Shown here: positions 17,078 through 25,833 of the stretch, piece by piece | Numbering within the stretch: the first letter of the stretch is position 1 | Layout of the letters: each line of letters starts with the position of its first letter | Assembly: GCF_000770925.1 (NCBI RefSeq) | Contig: NZ_JDTK01000013.1 | Coordinates: 26,785-90,784 of the forward strand | Direction of reading: 5' to 3' | Origin: Bifidobacterium ruminantium DSM 6489 | GTDB lineage: Bacteria > Actinomycetota > Actinomycetes > Actinomycetales > Bifidobacteriaceae | Length of the DNA: 64,000 nt | The notes under the pieces: generated by a model | Database searches by the model: none | What the model saw: only the letters and a program-made list of their open reading frames with translations | Told to the model about the DNA's origin: nothing | Made by a program: the position numbers and the translations under genes

Positions 17078-18988
17078 ATGGGTCAGGATCAATCGTCAGT
17101 ATTCGATCTCGCGGCAGTCGCCGCGGCGTCCAACGGAGGGAATAACGACCCGCTGCTGCCTCCGGCGCGTTTCATTGGAGCTCCGCAAAAGCCCAGCAAG
17201 ATGCCGTACAACAAGTACGTCGCATACGATAAGCAGGTGCCGTTTGATTACCCGGAGCGTACGTGGCCGGGCAAGCGACTGCAGCGTGCACCGCGTTGGT
17301 GCTCCGTCGATCTTCGCGACGGCAACCAGGCCCTCGTCAACCCGATGGATTCCGAGCGTAAGCTGCGTTTCTGGAACCTGCTGGTGTCGATGGGCTTCAA
17401 GGAGATCGAGGTCGGCTTCCCGTCGGCTTCTGGAACCGATTTCGACTTCATCCGCATGCTGATCGAGCGTGAGCTCATTCCGGACGATGTGACCATCGTC
17501 GTGCTCACCCAGTGCCGTGAGCATCTGATTCGCCGCACGTACGAGGCGCTGAAGGGCGCCAAGCGCGCGATCGTGCACTTCTACAATTCCGTCTCCGTGC
17601 TACAGCGCGAGGTCGTCTTCCGCAAGAACAAGGAAGAGATCAAGAAGCTGGCCATCGACGCCGCCGAACTGTGCAAGAGCCTTGAAAGCGAAGCCAAGGG
17701 CATCGACCTGTACTACGAGTACTCTCCGGAGTCCTTCACCGGCACCGAGCCCGAGTACGCCGTCGAGGTCTGCAATGCCGTGACCGGCGTGATCAAGCCG
17801 ACCCCTGAGCATCCGATGATCATCAATCTGCCGGCCACGGTCGAGATGACCACGCCGAACGTGTTCGCGGACGAGGTCGAGTACGTGTCCAACAACCTCG
17901 ACAACCGCGATTCCATCGTGCTGTCCCTGCACCCGCACAACGACGAGGGCATGGGCGTTGCCGCCACTGAGCTGGCCGTGCTGGCCGGCGCCGACCGCGT
18001 GGAAGGCTGCCTGCTGGGCAACGGTGAGCGTACCGGCAACGTCGACCTGGTCACCCTTGGTCTGAACTTCCTGACCCAGGGCATCGATCCGCAGATCGAC
18101 TACTCCAACGTTCCGGAAATCCGCAAGACCGTCGAATACTGCAACCAGATCAAGATCTCCGAGCGCCACCCGTACGCCGGCAACTTCGTGTTCACCGCGT
18201 TCTCCGGCTCTCACCAGGACGCCATCAAGAAGGGTCTCGAGGCCCGTCAGGTGGCCGCCGACCGTGCTGGCGCCGATCTGGACAGCTTCGTGTGGCTCGT
18301 GCCGTACCTGCCGATCGACCCGAAGGACATCGGCCGTTCCTACGAGGCCATCATCCGCGTGAACTCCCAGTCCGGCAAGGGTGGCATGGCCTACCTGCTC
18401 AAGACCAACCACAACCTCGATCTGCCGAAGCGTCTGCAGGTCGAGTTTGACAAGGTCGTGCAGAACTACGCCGATGAGACCAAGAAGGAAGTCAAGGACG
18501 AGGACATCTGGCGCCTGTTCAAGGACGAGTATCTGCCGGTCGAGGAATCCGGCGCGACCGCGGCCGGCGTCGTGGTCGGAGACAGCAAGGACGAGACCCT
18601 GAAGCAGTGGGGCCGTCTGAAGCTGCTCAAGGTGTCCGTTTCCTCCGGCGAGGATGGCTCCGACACCGTGCTCAAGGCCCGTATTCTCGACCGCGGCGTG
18701 AATGTCGGTGTCGACGAGCCTGTCGAGCGTGAGGTTTCCGGCATCGGCAACGGTCCAATCGCCGCCTTCCTCAACGCCGTGAGCAACTTCGGCGTCGAGG
18801 CTTCCGTCATGGATTACGTGGAGCACACCATGTCCGTCGGCACCGACGCCATGGCCGCCTCCTACGTGGAATGCCAGATCGGCGAAGAGGATGACGCGAG
18901 CATCGTGTGGGGCGTCGGCATCGACACTTCCATCGTCACCAGCTCGCTGAAGGCCATCATCTCGGCCATCAACCGTTCCGAGCGCTGA
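17078..18988 (+). CDS. leuA: 2-isopropylmalate synthase
   Basis: This 636-residue enzyme condenses 2-ketoisovalerate with acetyl-CoA, the committed leucine step. The metal/catalytic segment WCSVDLRDGNQALVNPMD is near residue 77. SLHPHNDEGMGVAATELA is near 286-303, and GNGERTGNVD follows. The C-terminal part (about 500-636) is the LeuA allosteric domain that senses leucine. AAGGAGG at 17067-17073 supports ATG 17078 rather than the GTG just before it. leuCD lie far away at 50 kb, so the pathway genes are dispersed. I saw no leader peptide or T-box in the about 190 nt upstream. Confidence 0.95.
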   Translation: MGQDQSSVFDLAAVAAASNGGNNDPLLPPARFIGAPQKPSKMPYNKYVAYDKQVPFDYPERTWPGKRLQRAPRWCSVDLRDGNQALVNPMDSERKLRFWNLLVSMGFKEIEVGFPSASGTDFDFIRMLIERELIPDDVTIVVLTQCREHLIRRTYEALKGAKRAIVHFYNSVSVLQREVVFRKNKEEIKKLAIDAAELCKSLESEAKGIDLYYEYSPESFTGTEPEYAVEVCNAVTGVIKPTPEHPMIINLPATVEMTTPNVFADEVEYVSNNLDNRDSIVLSLHPHNDEGMGVAATELAVLAGADRVEGCLLGNGERTGNVDLVTLGLNFLTQGIDPQIDYSNVPEIRKTVEYCNQIKISERHPYAGNFVFTAFSGSHQDAIKKGLEARQVAADRAGADLDSFVWLVPYLPIDPKDIGRSYEAIIRVNSQSGKGGMAYLLKTNHNLDLPKRLQVEFDKVVQNYADETKKEVKDEDIWRLFKDEYLPVEESGATAAGVVVGDSKDETLKQWGRLKLLKVSVSSGEDGSDTVLKARILDRGVNVGVDEPVEREVSGIGNGPIAAFLNAVSNFGVEASVMDYVEHTMSVGTDAMAASYVECQIGEEDDASIVWGVGIDTSIVTSSLKAIISAINRSER

Positions 18989-19028
18989 ATGAGCCGCCTG
19001 CGCTGAGCGGGCGTGCCGTCATATGATT

Positions 19029-19063
19029 CGAGGGGCTTTCCGGATAACCCGGGAAGCCCCTCG
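19029..19063 (+). terminator. Terminator-like hairpin after leuA
   Basis: A 13-bp stem (CGAGGGGCTTTCC paired with GGGAAGCCCCTCG, one wobble) lies 40 nt after the leuA stop. It is not followed by a clear T-run. Confidence 0.65.
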
Positions 19064-19149
19064 TCGTATATCGTGTCGTATGCCGCCGCAATACCGCCGC
19101 GCAAAGTCATATGACAGCAAATTATGCGGCGTCAAGCGGCGCAGCGTCG

Positions 19150-19200
19150 CACAAAAAACATCCGCCGACCGGAACGACGATTCGCTCCGATCGGCGGATG
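19150..19200 (-). terminator. Intrinsic terminator of the penicillin-binding protein gene
   Basis: Read on the minus strand, CATCCGCCGA ... TCGGCGGATG closes a stem and is followed by TTTTTTGT. It lies 54 nt beyond the PBP stop. Confidence 0.82.
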
Positions 19201-19254
19201 CTGTACATGAGCCTACGGTAGGTATTTTCTGCCGATGACGGCTATGGCTGTCTG

Positions 19255-21540
19255 TTACTGTGGCGCTTCACTTCCATCGGTACCACCACCGCCGTCGGTA
19301 CCGGCGCCATTGTCACCGTTGCCGCCTTGCCCGTTTTCGGTCGTGGTGTTCGGCGTGGGCGTCGGATTCGTCGGCTGGGTGTTCTCCGTGGTGTTCGGGG
19401 TTTCGGTGGTGGTGCCCTGGCTGTTCGTGGACCTGTACCACTGGTTGCTGGTATAGCGCTTCCGCGTGGAGCTTCCGCCGCCGGTGCCCCAGGTTCCGTC
19501 GGGTCCGCCGATCTTGCCGTTGTCGGTCGGTTCGGTGAAGTTCTCGACGGGCTGTCCCTGAAGGGCCTGGCTCATGAACTCTTCGAACAGGTGGGACGGA
19601 TATCCGGTGGAGGAGACGCCGTATCCGGCGAACTGCGGCACGACCTGTGCGCTGCCGTCCTCGGCTGGATTCCAGATGGCCCACACATTGAGCAGTTGCG
19701 GCGTGTACCCCACGAAGGAGGCGGCCAGCTCATCGTTCGCCGTACCGGACTTGCCGGCGACCTGACGCCCCAGACGTTTGGCGACGCCCGCCGCGGTGCC
19801 GTAGGTGGTGGTGCCTTGCATGGCCTTCTGCACGAGATGGCAGTCGTTGGCCTCGAAGATCGGATCGTTCTCCTGGGCGGTCTTGTATAGCTCCTTGGAG
19901 CCGTCGGCGCTGGAGACGCTGTCGACGATGTGGAGCGTGTTCTTCACGCCGTCGTTCGCGATGGTGGCATGGCCTTGGGCCAGATCCCACACGGTGATGG
20001 CGTTGATGCCCAGGATGTTGTACGTGGTGTTCGTGTCGATGTCTTCCTTGATGCCGGCCTGATGCGCGATCTGGGCCAGCTTGTCCGCGCCGAGGTGCTT
20101 GTTGACATCCATGAACACGGTGTTCACCGAGTTGGCCGTGGCCTGGTAGAGGTTGATGTACCCCCAGTTGGTGTTCAACGCGTTCGGCACGCTTGCGGTG
20201 ACTCCCGGCGTGGTCTCGAAGACCTGTCCGGAGTTGCCGTTGAACGTGGTGTTGAAGTTCACGCCTTGCTGTGCCGCGCCGAGCAGACCGAACGGCTTCA
20301 TGGTGGAGCCCGGTTCGAAGGTGGCCTGGGTGGCGTTGTTGAGCTGTTTGGTCAGATAATCCTGGCCGCAATAGATGGCCTTGACGGAACCCGTCTTCTG
20401 TTCCACCGCGATGCCGCCCACCTCGATGCTGTCCGGCATGCCTTCCGGACGGGTGTCGCCCACCTGCTGGATCTCGTCCTGCATGGTTTTGTCCAGCGTG
20501 GTGACGATCTTGTAGCCGCCCGTCTCAAGGTCCTCGGCGGTGAACGTCTTGGAATTGACCAGCTCGTTCTTGACGGTGGTGAGCAGATAGCCGTTCGGGC
20601 CCGACATCTGGTTGTCCTGCTGCATCTCGATGACCTGCGGGAATGCCGCTTCCTTCTTCTGGTCCGGTGTGATGTAGCCGTCCTCGTCCATGATGTGGAT
20701 CACGCGCTTGAATCGCTTCTCGGCCTGCTTGGGGTTCGCGTCCGGGTTCCATACGCTCGGTCCCGGAATGATGCCTGCGAGCATGGCCGCCTCGGAAAGC
20801 GTCAGATCCTTCGCGTCCTTGCCGTAATACGCCTTGGCCGCCGCTTGGATGCCATACGCGTTGCGGCCCAGGTAGATGGTGTTCATGTAGTTGCACAGCA
20901 CTTGGCTCTTGTCCTGCGCCTGCGCGATTTTGATGGCCAGGAAGGCTTCCCTCAGCTTGCCTATGTATGTCGTGGTTTCGCCCAGATAATAGCGTTCCGC
21001 GTACTGCTGGGTGATGGTGGATCCGCCCTGCCTGCTGCCGGTGGTCAGATTGTTGTACAACGCGCGTGCGATGCCAATCGGATCGATGCCCTTGTTGGTA
21101 TAGAAGGAACGATCCTCCGAAGCCACGATCGCATTGCCGACGTAGTCGGGCAGATCGGCGCAACTGATGATTTCGCGGTTCTGTTCCGCATAGCTGCCGA
21201 TCGGCGTGGTGCCGTCGTTGTAATACACGGTCGTCTTCTCGGCCAGCGCGAATTTCTCAGGTTGCGGGATTTCCGTGGTGATGTACATGTACGCGAACAG
21301 GCCGATGCCCGCGGCGATGAACGCCGCGAGGATGCCGAGTATCCATTTGAGTACGAGATGCTTGTGCTTCCTGCGTTTTTTGGGAGCGCGATGCGAAGTG
21401 TGCTTTGGGGCATGGGTCGGCTCGCTGAGCACTTCGCCATGCACGCCATAGGTGGTGCCTACTCCCGGCGTCGTGGACGTGGCATTGCTTCTGCGCGCGC
21501 TTCTTGAGCGTGAGCTCACACTTCGTTTTCGTGAAACCAT
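19255..21540 (-). CDS. Bifunctional (class A) penicillin-binding protein
   Basis: This 761-residue cell-wall polymerase has a Ser/Arg-rich cytoplasmic start and a transmembrane segment (LKWILGILAAFIAAGIGLFAY, about 66-86). A GT51 glycosyltransferase domain follows (ASEDRSFYTNKGID; GGSTITQQYAERYYLG). The transpeptidase domain has EPGSTMKPFG (SxxK), SVN and GKSGTAND (KSG). The tail (last about 90 residues) is rich in Thr, Asn, Pro and Gly (TPTPNTTTENGQGGNG) and probably disordered in the wall. GGAAGG upstream of ATG 21540 selects this start over the track beginning 33 codons earlier. Confidence 0.93.
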   Translation of the reverse strand: MVSRKRSVSSRSRSARRSNATSTTPGVGTTYGVHGEVLSEPTHAPKHTSHRAPKKRRKHKHLVLKWILGILAAFIAAGIGLFAYMYITTEIPQPEKFALAEKTTVYYNDGTTPIGSYAEQNREIISCADLPDYVGNAIVASEDRSFYTNKGIDPIGIARALYNNLTTGSRQGGSTITQQYAERYYLGETTTYIGKLREAFLAIKIAQAQDKSQVLCNYMNTIYLGRNAYGIQAAAKAYYGKDAKDLTLSEAAMLAGIIPGPSVWNPDANPKQAEKRFKRVIHIMDEDGYITPDQKKEAAFPQVIEMQQDNQMSGPNGYLLTTVKNELVNSKTFTAEDLETGGYKIVTTLDKTMQDEIQQVGDTRPEGMPDSIEVGGIAVEQKTGSVKAIYCGQDYLTKQLNNATQATFEPGSTMKPFGLLGAAQQGVNFNTTFNGNSGQVFETTPGVTASVPNALNTNWGYINLYQATANSVNTVFMDVNKHLGADKLAQIAHQAGIKEDIDTNTTYNILGINAITVWDLAQGHATIANDGVKNTLHIVDSVSSADGSKELYKTAQENDPIFEANDCHLVQKAMQGTTTYGTAAGVAKRLGRQVAGKSGTANDELAASFVGYTPQLLNVWAIWNPAEDGSAQVVPQFAGYGVSSTGYPSHLFEEFMSQALQGQPVENFTEPTDNGKIGGPDGTWGTGGGSSTRKRYTSNQWYRSTNSQGTTTETPNTTENTQPTNPTPTPNTTTENGQGGNGDNGAGTDGGGGTDGSEAPQ

Positions 21541-21761
21541 GCCTTCCACCGTAGCCGAACGACCTGAAAAACAAGGGTGTTGATGACTGGCTTCGCCGAT
21601 AAGGGCACGTTTTTCCGCAGCTTTTTTACAAATCGACAAATTTCCGTGAACTGTCGCAATGCCGGTGCTTTTCAGCGATTTTCCAGATTCGAAAATGGTC
21701 TGCGGGTATGCTTGGAACCTGATAAACCTGCGAAACGCGTAATAAGAGGAGTCGTTTTCAG

Positions 21762-22904
21762 ATGAGCATTCGAGTGGCTATCGCCGGCGTGGGCAATTGC
21801 GCCTCGTCGCTGGTGCAGGGCGTCGAGTATTACAAGGACACCAAGGACGAGGACAAGATCCCCGGACTGATGCACAACAACTTCGGCGGATACCGCGTGC
21901 GTGACATCGAGTTCGTCACCGCGTTCGACGTCGATGCGCTGAAGGTGGGCAAGGATCTGTCCGAGGCGATCGGTGCCTCGCAGAACAACACCATCAAGTT
22001 CGCGGATGTGCCGAATCTGGGCGTCGAGGTGCTGCGCGGTCCGACCGACGATGGTCTGGGTGAATACTACCGTCAGATGATCGAGGAGTCGGATGCGGAG
22101 CCTGTGGATGTGGCCCAGGTGCTGCGCGACAAGAAGGTGGACGTGCTGGTCTCCTACCTGCCTGTCGGCTCCGAGAAGGCCGACAAGGCCTATGCCCAGG
22201 CCGCCATGGACGCGGGCTGCGCGTTCGTGAACTGCCTGCCGGTGTTCATTGCCTCCGACCCTGAATGGGCGCAGAAGTTCCGCGATGCCGGCGTGCCGAT
22301 TGTAGGCGACGACATCAAGTCGCAGGTTGGCGCCACCATCACGCACCGCGTGCTGGCCCGCCTGTTCGAGGATCGCGGCGTCCGTCTGGACCGCACGTAC
22401 CAGCTCAATGTGGGCGGCAACATGGACTTCATGAACATGCTGCAGCGCTCCCGTCTGGAATCCAAGAAGATTTCCAAGACCCGTGCCGTCACCTCCGTGG
22501 TGCCGCACGACATGGATCCGCACAACGTGCATATCGGACCTTCCGATTACGTGGCCTGGCTCGACGACCGCAAGTTCGCCTTCGTGCGTCTGGAAGGCAC
22601 TACCTTCGGTGATGTGCCGCTGAATCTGGAATACAAGCTTGAGGTGTGGGATTCCCCGAATTCCGCCGGTATCGTGATCGACGCCGTGCGTGCGGCCAAG
22701 ATCGCGCTCGACCGCCATCTGGCCGGCCCGGTGTTGGCTCCCAGCTCCTACTTCATGAAGTCCCCGGCCGTGCAGCATGAGGACGGCGAGGCCCGTCGTC
22801 TGGTGGAGGAGTTCATCAAGGGCGATGTGGAAGGCACCGAGGAGCAGCTTGACGCCGATGTGGCGGCTGCGAAGGCCGCCGGCAAGGACGTGTGGCGCGC
22901 CTGA
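21762..22904 (+). CDS. ino1: Inositol-3-phosphate (myo-inositol-1-phosphate) synthase
   Basis: This 380-residue NAD-dependent enzyme converts glucose 6-phosphate to inositol phosphate. It has the short actinobacterial form: [19 protein letters not shown] at residues 6-24, [20 protein letters not shown] near 128-147, and [19 protein letters not shown] and [11 protein letters not shown] after it. In this group the product can feed phosphatidylinositol synthesis. TAAGAGGAG precedes the ATG at 21762. A strong terminator follows, so it is probably monocistronic. Confidence 0.93.
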   Translation: MSIRVAIAGVGNCASSLVQGVEYYKDTKDEDKIPGLMHNNFGGYRVRDIEFVTAFDVDALKVGKDLSEAIGASQNNTIKFADVPNLGVEVLRGPTDDGLGEYYRQMIEESDAEPVDVAQVLRDKKVDVLVSYLPVGSEKADKAYAQAAMDAGCAFVNCLPVFIASDPEWAQKFRDAGVPIVGDDIKSQVGATITHRVLARLFEDRGVRLDRTYQLNVGGNMDFMNMLQRSRLESKKISKTRAVTSVVPHDMDPHNVHIGPSDYVAWLDDRKFAFVRLEGTTFGDVPLNLEYKLEVWDSPNSAGIVIDAVRAAKIALDRHLAGPVLAPSSYFMKSPAVQHEDGEARRLVEEFIKGDVEGTEEQLDADVAAAKAAGKDVWRA

Positions 22905-22931
22905 TCGCCTGGTCCCCTGAACTGGACGCGG

Positions 22932-22969
22932 AAATCCCCAACCTGCCATCGGCGGATTGGGGATTTTTG
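22932..22969 (+). terminator. Intrinsic terminator after ino1
   Basis: AAATCCCCAA (22932-22941) pairs with TTGGGGATTT (22957-22966) and runs into TTTTTG, 28 nt after the stop. Confidence 0.9.
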
Positions 22970-23075
22970 TATGTCGGTGCCACCAATCGAATTCGGGGGT
23001 ATTGCGGATCGGCGGATGCCTGCTTTCGGCTGGCAGAGGACTGTGTTTTTTGTCGCACGATTCCATTTTTCGCCG

Positions 23076-23131
23076 AAAAAAACAGAATCGTGCTACATCC
23101 AGACGGTGCAATGTTTGGATGCAGCACGATT
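23076..23131 (-). terminator. Intrinsic terminator after glf
   Basis: On the minus strand, AATCGTGCTGCATCC pairs with GGATGTAGCACGATT (one mismatch). The stem is followed by CTG and a seven-T run (complement of 23076-23082). It lies about 20 nt past the glf stop. Confidence 0.8.
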
Positions 23132-23149
23132 AAAAGAGCGATTCGGACC

Positions 23150-24328
23150 TTACTTCTTGAGGAGTGGTTCGACCTGCTCCTCATATGCGGTCAGGGCCGT
23201 GTCGATCACCTGGTGCATGTCGTAATACTTGTACGTGCCCAGACGCCCGCCGAACACCGTGAGCGGCTCCGCCTTCGCGAGCTCCTCGTATTTCGCGTAC
23301 AATTCCCTGTCGGCCTCCGTGTTGATCGGATAGTACGGCTCGTCCCCGCGCTCGGCGAAACGGCTGTACTCCTCCCACACCACGGTCCTGTCCGGGTTCT
23401 GCGACGCGCGGCGCTCCGGGTTGAAGTTCTTGAACTCGATCGCGCGGGTGTACGGCACGTCCGCGTCGGAGAAGTTCATCACCGGGCATCCGAAGTGGTC
23501 GCCCTCGTCGTAGCGCACCTCCTTGAAGTCCACGGTCCTCCACTTCAGCTCGCCGAGCGAGTAGTCGAAGTAGCGGTCCACCGGACCCGTGTACACGACC
23601 GGCACGCCTGCCGCCGCCAGCGCTGCCTTGTTGTACGGCTGGGACTCGTCGAAGAAGTCGGTCTTCAGGGTCACGTGGATGCGCGGGTCGTCGATCATGC
23701 GCTCCATCCATGCCGTGTAGCCGTCCGTGGGCAGGCCCTCCCACGTGTCGCGGAAGTACCGGTTGTCGTAGTTGAAGCGCACCGGCAGGCGCTTGATGAT
23801 GCCCGCGGGCAGGTCCTTCGGATCGGTCTGCCACTGCTTGCCCGTGTAGTTCTTGATGAACGCCTCGTACAGGGGACGGCCGATCAGGCTGATGCCCTTG
23901 TCGTTCAGGTTCTGCGGATCCGTGCCCGCCAGCTCGCCCGCCTGCCGTTCGACCAGGGCCTTCGCCTCGGCCGGCGTGTAGCTCGCGTGGAAGAACTGGT
24001 TGATGGTCCCGAGGTTGATCGGCAGGGGATACACCTCGCCGTCATGCGTCGCGTACACGCGGTGCACGTAGTCCGTGAAACTCGTGAAACGGTTCACGTA
24101 GTCCCAGACGCGTTTGTTGCTCGTGTGGAACAGGTGCGCGCCGTACTTGTGGATCTCCGCGCCGGTCTCCTCGTCCATGTACGAGTACGCGTTGCCGCCG
24201 ATATGGTCGCGCACATCGATGATCTCGACCCGCGCGCCCAGATGCTCCACGGCCTGCTGGGCCACGGTCAGGCCGAACAGGCCCGCGCCCACGACCACCA
24301 GATCGGGATATTCCACCGCATCAGTCAT
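23150..24328 (-). CDS. glf: UDP-galactopyranose mutase
   Basis: This is the 392-residue FAD enzyme that makes UDP-galactofuranose for cell-surface glycans. The dinucleotide fold VVVGAGLFGLTVAQQ is at residues 11-25. IIDVRDHIGGNAYSYMDEET follows near 36-55, and EIHKYGAHLFHTSNKRVWDY near 58-77, as in known Glf. The chosen ATG at 24328 keeps the family length, and the open frame extends 55 codons further without homology. Upstream GGAAGG is a little far from the ATG. No other galactan or polysaccharide genes are beside it. Confidence 0.95.
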   Translation of the reverse strand: MTDAVEYPDLVVVGAGLFGLTVAQQAVEHLGARVEIIDVRDHIGGNAYSYMDEETGAEIHKYGAHLFHTSNKRVWDYVNRFTSFTDYVHRVYATHDGEVYPLPINLGTINQFFHASYTPAEAKALVERQAGELAGTDPQNLNDKGISLIGRPLYEAFIKNYTGKQWQTDPKDLPAGIIKRLPVRFNYDNRYFRDTWEGLPTDGYTAWMERMIDDPRIHVTLKTDFFDESQPYNKAALAAAGVPVVYTGPVDRYFDYSLGELKWRTVDFKEVRYDEGDHFGCPVMNFSDADVPYTRAIEFKNFNPERRASQNPDRTVVWEEYSRFAERGDEPYYPINTEADRELYAKYEELAKAEPLTVFGGRLGTYKYYDMHQVIDTALTAYEEQVEPLLKK

Positions 24329-24453
24329 AACAAAACAACCTTCCGAAACAAATCGATGCCTATCGCAGATACGCAAACGCACAATCGACGCGTGCGATTC
24401 CTTCTCAAGTGTACCCGCGCGCATGGTCGGCGCGGCAAGGTCGGGGCATGGTG

Positions 24454-24459
24454 TAATAT
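24454..24459 (+). promoter_or_regulatory. -10 element of the SRP RNA gene
   Basis: TAATAT lies about 7 nt before the predicted 5' end of the SRP RNA. I could not identify a good -35 hexamer. Confidence 0.55.
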
Positions 24460-24464
24460 GGCAA

Positions 24465-24553
24465 GAGCCTCCGCGTGGCGGTACGTCACCCAACTCCCCC
24501 AGGGCAGGAATGCAGCAAGGGTAAGTGGCCTCTTCCGGGTGCGTGGAGGTTTT
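24465..24553 (+). ncRNA. ffs: Signal recognition particle 4.5S RNA
   Basis: The conserved apical hairpin is visible: CCCCCAGGGCAGGAATGCAG with GCAAGGGTAAG beside it. It contains the GGAA tetraloop and the asymmetric loop that bind Ffh. The outer stem is closed by CCTCC (24468-24472) with GGAGG (24545-24549), and TTTTCTT follows as a terminator. About 89 nt, the small bacterial type without an Alu domain. It lies between glf (divergent) and the PAP2 gene. Confidence 0.93.
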
Positions 24554-24611
24554 CTTATATCTTCTTCAACGCACGTTCCACAGTAGGGGCGATGCCGTAT
24601 CCTCGGTGAAT

Positions 24612-25700
24612 ATGACCGACGAATTCAAGCCACTGATCCGAGACCCGCAAAAAACCACGAACATATTGCAGCAGCCCGTGCCGGTCCCGCCGAAACCGGT
24701 GGAGCCGCTGTCGTTCCCCGACACGGGCGAGGTCGAATCGGTGCTGTCCCCACATGAGGTCAGCAGGGGATTGGCGAAAGCCGATCCGCTGACCCGCCAT
24801 CCACGGGTGTCCAGCATCGTGCTGTGCGTGGTGTTCGGCGTGCTGCTGCTGGCCGCGTCCGCCGGAATCTGGTGGCTGGGTGTGCGCACCATGGACGGTC
24901 AAAGCTATGAGGACATCGTCTGGTCGAAATTCGACGCCGCCCTGCCGGGATGGTTGGAACCGGTCGTGCATGTCTTCACCATTTCCGCCGTGGTGATCGC
25001 CGTAAGCGTCATCATGTCGGTGATCGCGATAGCTGTGCTGGTCGTTCGCAAACGATGGCTGACCATCGCGCAGCTCGCCGTTTTTGGCGGATTGTGCTTC
25101 GCCGCGGCCGAACTGCTCAAGCCGCTGCTGCCGCGTCCGTATCTTATCAATCTCATGTCGAATCGCAGTAATTCCGCGCCATCCGGACATGTCATCCTCG
25201 CCGCCGCGGCCAGCGTGATACTGCTGTGCGCCGTGCCGCGTGCGTTCCGCGCATTGGCGGCCGTGGTCGGCTGGATATATACGGTACTGGTCGGCATGTC
25301 GGTGATCGCCGGGCAATGGCACCGTCCGACTGACGTGGTCATGGGTCTGCTGATCGTCGGCGGATTGGCTATGCTGATGCTCGCCGCCACCTTCTCCAAT
25401 GGCATGGATGAGCCGGGCACGCGCGCCTCGTCCGCGGGCGTGCAGATCGTCGGCAGTGTGATGCTGACGTTCGGCGTGTTGGGCACGTTGTACGGCGCGT
25501 ACATCATCTGGCAGATCCAGCCGGGACTCGCCATGAGCGCGGAATGGACGTATTCCGGCGCGCATCTTTCCACCATGGTGCTGACGGCTTCCGTGTCCGC
25601 TTTGATGTTCGGTCTGACGCTTGCGATGCGGCAGTTGACCGCGTCACCGTTGACGAAGCTTGGTTTGGTGGGCGCTCCGCCCGCGCCGCCGAAGCGTTGA
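24612..25700 (+). CDS. PAP2-superfamily membrane phosphatase
   Basis: This is a 362-residue membrane protein with about seven hydrophobic segments after an N-terminal Pro-rich cytoplasmic tail of about 65 residues. The phosphatase signature is split as usual: KPLLPRPYL near residue 175, NSAPSGHV near 189-196, and GQWHRPTDVVMG near 235-246. It likely dephosphorylates a lipid pyrophosphate such as undecaprenyl pyrophosphate, or phosphatidic acid. The substrate cannot be read from sequence. The ATG at 24612 lies 59 nt after the SRP RNA; the open frame upstream overlaps that RNA and is discounted. Confidence 0.85.
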   Translation: MTDEFKPLIRDPQKTTNILQQPVPVPPKPVEPLSFPDTGEVESVLSPHEVSRGLAKADPLTRHPRVSSIVLCVVFGVLLLAASAGIWWLGVRTMDGQSYEDIVWSKFDAALPGWLEPVVHVFTISAVVIAVSVIMSVIAIAVLVVRKRWLTIAQLAVFGGLCFAAAELLKPLLPRPYLINLMSNRSNSAPSGHVILAAAASVILLCAVPRAFRALAAVVGWIYTVLVGMSVIAGQWHRPTDVVMGLLIVGGLAMLMLAATFSNGMDEPGTRASSAGVQIVGSVMLTFGVLGTLYGAYIIWQIQPGLAMSAEWTYSGAHLSTMVLTASVSALMFGLTLAMRQLTASPLTKLGLVGAPPAPPKR

Positions 25701-25833
25701 AAACAGCCGGTTCCGGGTTTATCGGTAGTCGCGCGTCCGGCCTGCCGGGGGCGCGCGGCACACGGACGGTTTGCCATGTCCGCTCGTTTCATGAGTATTA
25801 TTGCGTTGCAAACACTAGTAATAAGGAGTGGCT

